Source: Chloroflexus aggregans DSM 9485 (lineage in GTDB: Bacteria; Chloroflexota; Chloroflexia; Chloroflexales; Chloroflexaceae). Taken from it: a stretch of DNA of 64,000 nucleotides. The position numbers and the translations under genes were made by a program. Below, piece by piece: positions 61,798 to 64,000 of this stretch; position 1 is the first letter of the stretch; every line of letters begins with the position of its first letter. The stretch covers positions 2,927,353-2,991,352 of the forward strand of contig NC_011831.1 of the NCBI RefSeq assembly GCF_000021945.1, read 5' to 3'. The notes below the pieces were generated by a model, which was not told where the DNA came from, did no database searches, and saw only the letters and a program-made list of their open reading frames with translations.

Positions 61798-64000
61798 CTA
61801 ACTGCGGATGGTTGCGCCTAATTCGCGTTCAAGATTGCCGATAATCTTCTTGCGTATCTTGGCTAACGTCTCGTCGAGGAGGGTGCGGTCAGATGCGCGG
61901 AAGACGAGGTGATACGTCAGGCTACGCTTACCCTCTTCTACCTGTGACCCACTATAGCGGTCGAACAGGGTCAAGCTCTCAAGATACTCACCGGCGCTGC
62001 GTTGGATGACGGCGCGGATCTGAGCTTCGCTCACCGTTTCATCGGCGACAATCGACAAATCCTGCACGCTGGCCGGGAAGCGTGAAATGGCCCGGTAGGT
62101 CGCTTGTCCGGCGTGGGCGATGAGTGTTTCGAGATCGATCTCGGCGAGCAGCACACGTGGTACGTTCACTTCGAGGCGGGCGCGTACCTGCGGATGCGCT
62201 TCACCGAGTACGCCAACCGGCTGCTGATCGACCGGGCGCCCCCGGCTATCGCGTTTATGCACCAACATGAGCACCGCCGATCGTCCGGGATGGAAACGTT
62301 CATCATCGGTCAGTGGTGCAAAGGTCAGTTGATCACTCAATCCCAGCCGTTCGCCGAGCAGTTCGACGATACCCTTCAAATCGTAGAAATCGAGCCAGTC
62401 GCGGTCGGTGCTCAACCAACTTTCGGGCTGACGTGGTCCGGCGAGGGCTATTGCCAGACGGCGCGGTTCATCGGGGAGCCACCGTTCATCCTTGCCCGGT
62501 TCGGCTGGGGGCAGGTAGACGCGCCCAATCTCAAAGACCAGCGATCGCTCGCGTTCACGTAAGTTGAGCGCTAACGCTGCTGCGAGCGACGGGAGGAGCG
62601 AGCGTCGCATATATACGTGTTCTGGAGTACCGGGATTGCTGATCTTGAGATACCGTTCGGGCACGGCTTCAGAGGGTTGGACGCGGGCAACCAGTGCCAT
62701 GTCGATCAAGGAGTAGGTGATCAACTCGGTCAGTCCGGCCCCAACCATCAAGTCACGCACCTGATCTTCCAGTTCAATGGCTTTCACCGTCATCGGTGGG
62801 GGTAATTCGTCGGCCAGGCGCGTTGAGGGAATGCGATCATAGCCATAGACACGCGCTAATTCTTCGCACAGATCGGCGACCATGGTGACATCTTGGCGGA
62901 AAGAGGGCACTTCTACCCGCACCACCGGTTCGGCAGCTAAGATCGCAAAATCGCCGACCGTCGACCCACCTTGGATCGAGCAGGTAAAACCAAGCCGACC
63001 CAAAATCTCAGCAATTGAGTGAGCATCGAGATGAATACCGAGCAACCGGCGAACCTCCGATGGCGGCAGTTCGATCGTTACCGGCTGCCACGGACGAGAA
63101 TAAACATCGATGAAATCGGCAGCAATCGTCGCTCCGGCATACAGTCGCATCAACTCCAAACAGCGGCGCAGAGCAATCGGTGGCAGTGCGTAATCAACCC
63201 CGCGCTCAAACCGGCGCGACGCCTCGCTCGGCAATTTCAGGCTGCGTGCCGTGCGCCGAATCTGCACCGGTTCCCAAATGGCCGCCTCGAGCAACACATT
63301 TGTCGTCGCATTGCTGACTTCTGAACTGGCCCCTCCCATCACACCGGCTATCGCCAACGGCCCGGTTGCATCGCATACCAACAGTGGCGGATGCGACAAG
63401 CCGCTTTCAGGGCTAGGGGTCAAATCCCGATCACGGTCATCGAGGGTCGTGAGCCGTTCACCCGGTTGGGCCAGTCGCACGATCAGATGGCGGTCGGCGA
63501 CACGGTCGGCATCGAAGGCATGGGTCGGCTGTCCCCACTCAAGCATCACATAGTTGGAAATATCAACGATATTGTTAATCGGGCGCATCCCGGCGTTGAT
63601 CAGCCGGCGTTGCATCCAGAACGGTGATGGACCGATCTTTACCCCTTCGGCCAGCCCCACCATAAAGCGTGGGCAGAGGTCAGGCTCGTGGACTGTCACC
63701 TTGGCGCGTCCGATGATCGACGGTCCCTCGGCAACGACTTGTGGATCGGGCAGCTTGAGCGGCGCACCGGTCAGGGCAGCAACTTCGCGGGCTATACCGA
63801 CAATCGAGAGGCAGCGGGCAAAATTCGGGGTGAGATCGATCTCAAGGATCACCTCACCCAAATAATCACGTAACGGCATCCCTACCGGCGCATCGTCAGG
63901 CAAGATCAAAATGCCTTCGTGATCCTCACTAAGCCCTAGCTCCTTCTCAGAACAGAGCATCGCATCGCTCATCACGCCCCGCACCGGGCGGCCCTTCAGT
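61798..64000 (-). CDS. pheT: Phenylalanyl-tRNA synthetase beta subunit (N-terminus beyond window)
   Basis: About 734 residues are visible; the reading frame is still open at the right edge and the tRNA-binding domain lies beyond it. Visible segments are GVMSDAMLCSEKELGLSEDHEGI, the B3/B4 editing domain (FMVGLAEGVKIGPSPFWMQRRLINAGMRPINNIVDISNYVMLEWGQPTHAFD), AGVMGGASSEVS, the B5 region (RLLGIHLDAHSIAEILGRLGF), and the C-terminal anticodon-binding domain (RAISRFPASVQDLSIVADETVSEAQIRAVI ... ERELGATIRS). The enzyme charges tRNA-Phe with the alpha subunit PheS. Confidence 0.95.
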   Translation of the reverse strand, partial: LKGRPVRGVMSDAMLCSEKELGLSEDHEGILILPDDAPVGMPLRDYLGEVILEIDLTPNFARCLSIVGIAREVAALTGAPLKLPDPQVVAEGPSIIGRAKVTVHEPDLCPRFMVGLAEGVKIGPSPFWMQRRLINAGMRPINNIVDISNYVMLEWGQPTHAFDADRVADRHLIVRLAQPGERLTTLDDRDRDLTPSPESGLSHPPLLVCDATGPLAIAGVMGGASSEVSNATTNVLLEAAIWEPVQIRRTARSLKLPSEASRRFERGVDYALPPIALRRCLELMRLYAGATIAADFIDVYSRPWQPVTIELPPSEVRRLLGIHLDAHSIAEILGRLGFTCSIQGGSTVGDFAILAAEPVVRVEVPSFRQDVTMVADLCEELARVYGYDRIPSTRLADELPPPMTVKAIELEDQVRDLMVGAGLTELITYSLIDMALVARVQPSEAVPERYLKISNPGTPEHVYMRRSLLPSLAAALALNLRERERSLVFEIGRVYLPPAEPGKDERWLPDEPRRLAIALAGPRQPESWLSTDRDWLDFYDLKGIVELLGERLGLSDQLTFAPLTDDERFHPGRSAVLMLVHKRDSRGRPVDQQPVGVLGEAHPQVRARLEVNVPRVLLAEIDLETLIAHAGQATYRAISRFPASVQDLSIVADETVSEAQIRAVIQRSAGEYLESLTLFDRYSGSQVEEGKRSLTYHLVFRASDRTLLDETLAKIRKKIIGNLERELGATIRS

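Overview
This 64 kb window looks like chromosomal DNA of a filamentous anoxygenic phototroph of the Chloroflexus type (phylum Chloroflexota). That is an inference from gene content (heme A synthase, RNase J, mevalonate kinase beside pheT, a branched-chain-type ABC operon carrying two CoA-ligase-like genes, partner-switching regulators), moderate GC and Chloroflexus-like intergenic repeats. No rRNA operon, CRISPR array, prophage or integrated plasmid is visible. Housekeeping anchors are rplS, ctaA, serC, dcd, rnj, carB, tRNA-Ser(GGA), mvk and pheT; pheT runs off the right edge.

Region by region. 1-5.2 kb: a lone cheW divergent from rplS, an alpha/beta hydrolase, a decayed IS200/IS605-type tnpB element, a DUF4388 gene and ctaA. 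5.3-9.5 kb: an M20-peptidase homologue that has lost its metal ligands, then an Fe(III)-type binding protein and a fused double permease without an ATPase gene. 9.6-12.8 kb (minus): HEAT-repeat protein, a fused anti-sigma kinase/cNMP/PP2C phosphatase, and a STAS anti-anti-sigma factor, forming a partner-switching module. 13.0-21.7 kb: two overlapping micro-membrane-protein genes, then the operon livG, acyl-CoA synthetase, livH, livM, binding protein, livF, PaaK-like ligase, probably for uptake and CoA activation of a carboxylic acid.

21.7-29.4 kb: Fe-type alcohol dehydrogenase; a minus-strand envelope module (DUF2089, SHOCT/YvlB-like and DUF4097 proteins, the last with a His/Pro repeat array); an orphan ECF S-component-like membrane protein; the ammonium transporter amt; a zinc-ribbon protein. 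29.6-34.4 kb: a TetR regulator with an operator-like palindrome at its promoter and a MacAB-type export operon. 34.4-43.2 kb: SH3/coiled-coil protein, FAD amine oxidase, serC with an overlapping VOC gene, a GT4 glycosyltransferase whose 3' end consists of a dispersed repeat, dcd, rnj, a membrane protein and a family-4 uracil-DNA glycosylase.

43.3-49 kb: a methyltransferase with unusual motif order, a GT2 glycosyltransferase, and a tightly overlapping MoxR / coiled-coil / GT4 trio, tRNA-Ser, and a cold-shock/DUF1294 protein. 49-64 kb: carB; two ABC-exporter half genes, of which the upstream one is interrupted by a stop codon and a frameshift; a membrane FHA-clostripain protease followed by a soluble histidine kinase; mevalonate kinase; pheT. 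Most interesting for follow-up are the FHA-clostripain protein with its kinase neighbour, the apparently dead M20 homologue, the fused switch protein, the PaaK-like protein without a P-loop, and a shared TTGCGCAA promoter motif.
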